Part shown: in pieces, positions 38,101 to 44,100 of the stretch
Numbering within the stretch: the stretch's first letter is position 1
Layout: the number at the start of each line of letters is the position of its first letter
NCBI GenBank assembly: GCA_026413225.1
Contig: CM048557.1
Span: 67,012,987 to 67,076,986, forward strand
Direction of reading: 5' to 3'
Source: Otis tarda
Taxonomy: Eukaryota > Chordata > Aves > Otidiformes > Otididae
DNA length: 64,000 bases
The notes under the pieces: model-generated
Told to the model about the DNA's origin: nothing
Databases searched by the model: none
What the model saw: only the letters and a program-made list of their open reading frames with translations
Program-made: the position numbers and the translations under genes

Positions 38101-41100
38101 AACTTGAAGAGTCCTTCCTAGGGTATTACGACAATAATTCAAACTGAGCTCTCAATTTAAAGGACAGCCTGGATCCACAAGCAATATGCAAGTGACAAGG
38201 TAATGACTAAGAACCAACACATTTGTGACCACAATACATGAAAACCAGAAATACATTCCATCAATCAACGTCTGGAAATGAACTGCTGCAGAAGGAGTTC
38301 AGCAATAGGAAGATAAATCACTGTTTAAAAAAAGACACAAACAAGTAAACACAATTCAACTCAACAATGGTCTTAGAGGAACAAAAAATCCATTTGTTCC
38401 TAAAAAACAGGCTGCACGTACACAGGTCATTAGGTGGCCCCCTAACTTCAGTAAAAGGAAGTACACGACCAGTATCTCTGTCGAATACTCACCAGTGCAC
38501 AGAAGTACGTGAAGGGACTGGAGGAAAAAAAAAGGAAAAGCTTGAAAGTGATGCTTGGTTCAGAAAGCATCCCAAAGATCATGGGGAAGGGCCCAGGTAT
38601 CTCACCACAGGTGCTAAACGTGCCATTGAAACCAAGCCACACATCAAACCCAAACTTCTCCAGAGTTTGAAAAATTAAGGGCAAGAAAGTGCTGGTGATA
38701 CTAAGCCCCTAAGATAAATTATCAAGCATCAAAACAAACCACTGAATTAACGGAGTACAGAGAGGTGGGGGGAAGCACTGAGAAATTCTAGCACACCCTC
38801 TCTTAGTCCTAAATCCAACTTAGTCTTGGCCACAGATTTCAGATCACATCATTGCTGCACTGACATCATCAATGACGCTGTTACCAGGAACATGCCCAAA
38901 TCCTGAGGCCACAGTCCAGCTAGCCAGGAGCCTGCAGCAGCTCGGCCCGGACCAGGCTGAGCCCTGTGCTCCCCGAAGACAGGCAGGCCTTGCCCTTGCA
39001 TCCAAGAAGCTTACAATTAGAATAGGGGAAAGATTTCTATATCGGGAGGGCAAATCCCAGCTGACACAGGAGAATTAGGGGCTCATCAAGAAGGTTACGG
39101 CTTGCAGAGGAAATGAGGAGGGACGGGTGCACATGAGAGGCTTTGACGCTGCAGGGCAGTAATATGCAGTCATGGAGCTAGAAGCACACAAGGAGCCTCA
39201 GGGAAGTGGGAATCCAACCTAGATACCACAAAGAGCTGCCAGGAAGCTTTCAAGTGAGCATTTTAGAAGACAAATCTAAAAAGAGTGGTTCCAAAGAGGC
39301 AGCGAGTGACCAGGCAGACAATGTTGGAGAGCCAGCCTCCTGCACAAACCTGAGCAGGGAATCACTGCTCAGCCACCTGGCTCCTCCTCTCTGGCTGCCC
39401 ACAAATCTGAGGGTCTCACCTCAGGGCTCAGTAAGTCTGGCATGCTTTGAGCAGGTCAGTGGCCTATTTAAAGTTTCAGAGTGGAACACAATGCTCATTA
39501 ATAACTCCAGGTCTCCATGGGACAGTATGAAGGAGGCTCCCCCTTCCCAGCCAATTCCAACTGCATTGAAAGGAAAATTTGAAGTCTTCCTGGAAACTGC
39601 CAGGCTGGCAATTTGCCTCAGGTGTTGCACTCAGAGACACAGGCTGGCTGGTCAGCCCCGGTTAGCTCCACAAACAACGCTGGAACATACAGGCTGCACT
39701 CCCAGTCTCAAGCAGACTCCAACCACCCGTGCTGAAAGCTCTTGGTTTAGAGTCCATCACTGTTAGCGATGCCCGAACTATCTACTGCAAAACTAGCTCG
39801 CATGCATCTGTGTGGTCTGCGATCACCCGTTCGCTCACTGTGAGGACACAAAAGCCTACAGTCAACGTTAAAAGGATTCAGATGGCGCAAAGCCCTCTCA
39901 ACAGTGCCAAAGACAGGGGAGAAATGAGCACAGACAACAACTGTGTCCCGCAGTCACAAATGTTTTCCTCAAATCACTTCTTCCTAGCAAACAAGAGAAG
40001 ATTCCCCTCCCCATACACACAGCACGTTTTCCCTGTTCAGGTTTGCAAGCAGGCTACGCCAGAAACAGACTGCATTATCAGTTTCTTACCTTTATCAGTT
40101 TCATTCTTCATTTTCTTGCCACTGCTCTTGTGGATGCCCTCATTCACGCTTTGTTTTACTACTTCAACAGCTTCTCGCTTTTCCAAAGTGCCAGCATCGG
40201 AATTATCCATCAAAGGAATATAAGTAGTTGCCTGAATAAGAGGTTCATCCACCAAAACTGTAATCAAAAGTCCACAGGATGGGTTAAAGCTTTGTGTTAA
40301 TTAACATCAACTTTTTTTAAAAAGGTGCATAACATATTAGAGAGTTGGATTAAAGCATCTCTAACCTCAGTAGTTAGCTGTACTCTCTACTTCTATTACC
40401 CTTCACAGCTTAACTCATTAAAGCTCTTCAGGTAAGTTCATTAAAGAAAGGTCTCCAATGCATAGTAATTTAGCAACTTCAATTATACTTCTATTTCCAA
40501 AGCTGCCCTTTAGCATTTTAACAAGTAGTAGAGAAGAACCTTTACATTTTGACTTTCATTTCACTTTAACGAGAAAGCTGCACGTAGCATCGTGAGACTG
40601 GTTTACTTGTGGCTGCAGAGGAAATCATTCAGCATCCTTGAAGCACGAGTATAGCGAAGTCTTTTTTTGTCCCTGCTCTGTCAAAAGCTGGTACCTTACT
40701 GCCAGCGTTTTTGCCCAGACTACATCACCTGTGAACTAAATCATTTAGGCAGAACATGCAGGAGGGACAGCAATCAAGCTTGTTTCACAAGCAGACTCAG
40801 CTGCACTTCATGAAGATCTCTCATCTGCCAGAGCAGGCTTTAGGCATCATTAACATTCAGAGAGGTACTGATCGACCACGGGTCTCGCTCACACAGCACT
40901 GTGTAAGCGCGGGGAGGATCAGCCTCTGCCCAAAGAACTTTTCAATGTGTGCTGCCGGGACAAAAGCAGGGGAGGGGAAAGGAAGAGTGACAGACCAGGG
41001 ACAACAGATAGGGCCAGGACAGAGAGTTGGATTTGCTGCTTGCCCAGCTCTCGAGCCGCTGGTTCACGCTGCCCGAAGTACGCAGGACATGCAGAGAGCC

Positions 41101-44100
41101 ATGCCACAGCAGGAAAGCTCACTGACCCAGCCAGCCCAGACTGCAGGGCTGACGGACAACAGATGCTACGCAGCAGACCAGAGAGAGGAGGAATTGGGTG
41201 GGATGCAAGGTTTCAGGCATCAGTGCAAGATGAATACGCATTCCTAGCTGCCAGAGAGCCAGTCACAAAACACTTCTGTACTCTGGCTGCCGTTAAGGAG
41301 CAGAACAGACCAGATGGACCTTCTGTCACCTGCTAGAGTCTTTCCACTTAAGCAGCCAAACACCTGCAGGTACACTGCAAGCTCAGACCTCAAGTAAGGT
41401 CTCCTCTAGCAGAAATATCAACCACCTAATCCAGTTACCATCCTCACCTTTTCCCTTCCTCTCCTTATTAACTTCTCCTCCTTTCAAAATCTATTTAATA
41501 TCGAGACATTTCACAACATCAGTAACATCGGAAATCCCCACAGTACTGTCTCAGCTAATCCAGATGTCCACTGCAGCTAATTTTTCCTCTGTCATTTCGG
41601 AGAGGTGGCTTTAAAAGAAAACAGCCTGCATTCAAATAATGCATGAGCTATTCCCGTGTAGCGCTGAGCTCAGCTTTAATGCTGGCTGAGCAGGTACTGA
41701 CCCTTATTTGCCACACACGGACAAGTCTGCGGTCCATAAAATGACCCCTCAAAAAAGGGGCAATGAACGCATCAAGAACAGTGCAAAAACCTCCATAAAA
41801 GGCAATCACATCCTAGGTTCCCCATCAGTAGGTTTCTTCCTGAAACAACTGGAACGTTTCTCAGTTGTTAAAACATACAGGAACTCTACGCTACTTGGAA
41901 CCCCACCCTGGTCTGAGCAGGGGCCACAACTGATCTGGACCCCAATGACCTGACCAAAACATAAAGGAAACAGGGACTGACATTGTCTGCTCCAGGAGCA
42001 GTCCACCAGCCGCCAACTTCTTCATAGCTGTCCCAGTAAAGGAGAGTTTTGAGAAAAGCTAACAAGGTGGCCTCACAGGACTTCATGGTCATGCTCTTCT
42101 CAAAGGCCACAGACACAACAGCGTTCATTGTAAAACACAAACACAGAGGCAGACTGAGCCAAGAGGAGACAAGAAACAGCATCTTGGCAGAGAACGAGGG
42201 ATGACGAACAGTAAAGGCCTTGACAGCAAAGATGCACAGTTTGTGTTGGAGCAACAGCTAGCTAACAAAAGGACAATAAGAGAGGAACGTGGTCAAAGCA
42301 ACAGGATAAAAAAACTGCAGCCTCGTTTGGGGCAGATGACTGCAGTAGTTCCAGACATGCCTTGCTCAGAGTAACTTCAGAGGCTGCTCAGCTTATACTC
42401 TAAGTCAACATATTACTCCTTAATTCAAGCGGGGATGTTTGGATCCAAGAGAGCTCAGAAAGGTTCACAGCATCAGCCATGTTCAGTAGTACCAGATGTT
42501 CATAAAATAAAACAGTAACTCAGGTAGAACAATCTTTCCTACCAGGAATTCCTGCTTTTTCAAATTAATAAATAAATAACCAAATAAATAATAAAGTTCT
42601 TCTTCTACAAGTTTCTCTTCCAAAGGAAGAGAAACTAAAGTATGGATGGCAAAACATTTAACAGGTTTATCTGAACTAAGTCACAGTCTGTATTCTTACC
42701 ATTATCAACTTTCTGCTTCTTTGCAGAGACTTTCTTCCTTCCTGATACATTTTCTTGCTTTATCTCCTGGTGGAGCAGCACTGGGTCTTGCTTTTTGGCA
42801 GGAGATACAACAGAATCAGTCTTAGTATCTTGATCATCTGTAACAGACAATTAAGACAATATGCTCCTCTGTATACTCTTATCATCACTTTAAACGCAGT
42901 AAGTCTGTAATAAGCACCAAAGTCCACTCCCAGAAAAGAGAAACCCACGTATTTTAAACCAGAACACGAAGTTATCCGTACATATGAACACACACACACA
43001 CGCTTCCCATAGCAGGTGACACCCCAAAGCAATAGAAAGGTTTAGGAGAGTCAAGAGCCACAGCACCCAGTGTTTTGACAGGCAGGAATCTTATCTGCAA
43101 GCGGAACACACAGCAATGCAAATCATAGTTTAACAAATCCAATCCAGGTTTCACTCCGACAGAGCAGACCGCACGTGTTACCCATACTAGTTTCTCATCT
43201 GCAAGAAGTATTTCATTTCTCCCTCCACGAACCCCCTTAGGTGTTTTACACACACACCCCCAATAGCTACTGGGACTGTGAGAAGCAGAAAATAAGTGTT
43301 CCACATCAGGGAACTGTTCTTTTTAGAAGTTGTTTCTAGTGAGAATTTTTTTTTATCTTTTTGGACAGCCTGTGCTATAATATTCTTGTCAGAGCCGACA
43401 CACACAATACGGGGTTACGGCGTTAGCTGGTGTAATCAAGGATCACAGTTAGTTGTGGCTGCCCTCAGAACAGTGCTTGCAGACCACATTTTAACCATGC
43501 CACAGAGATTTTCAGAGAACACCCACAAACAATATTCGATACTTTTTTTTTTGTCAGTAGTGGGTGGGTCTTTTTTCTCCCTTTTTTGAGAAAAAGAAAA
43601 AAATCCACCACATCAAGCAGCAATGTTGTTCTTTTCCTCACTCCCTGTAGCAAACCTGTTATGCCTGCATCTCAAAAGGGTGATCTGCAAATATCTCTGT
43701 TTTCACTTATTTCTCAAACTGGGTATTTTTGTTCTTTTTTCGCTTTATTCTTAGTCAGACAACCACACCAATACACGTCAACAACTGCTGAGGACGTGAT
43801 CATGCAGTCACAGGCAATTCTCAATTTTTTTTGGTCTGTTCTAGGCTGGATGCTTCAGTTACAACGGCTGGACCAGTTTTCTTTTAGTATCAGTTCCATT
43901 CAATTAGAGAGGCGTAGCAGGTGGGAAGAAGCTCTAAGTGCTTCTTCCCATGAATCAGCCACCAAATACCTCTTTGTACATTAAGTCTGCACTTAAAGAG
44001 TGATTTATTCTGCACACTCTGCTATGATGTTTCCCTAGATGCCTTTCCTTATCAGAGCAATCGCTCTTAGGACTCCACTTTTTCAGTGCCTGGCATCAGA

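Noticed and set aside
38840..38880. Possible C/D-box snoRNA on the minus strand (TGATGATG with nearby CTGA motifs)
   Set aside because: The putative C and D boxes are only about 30 nt apart and there is no closing terminal stem.
39206..39766. 186-codon plus-strand ORF in KTN1 intron 3
   Set aside because: No domain, no initiation or splice support, and opposite strand to the host gene. Composition looks like GC-richer intron. The surroundings (38.85-39.2 kb) faintly resemble an ancient SINE-like sequence, but I could not identify a family.
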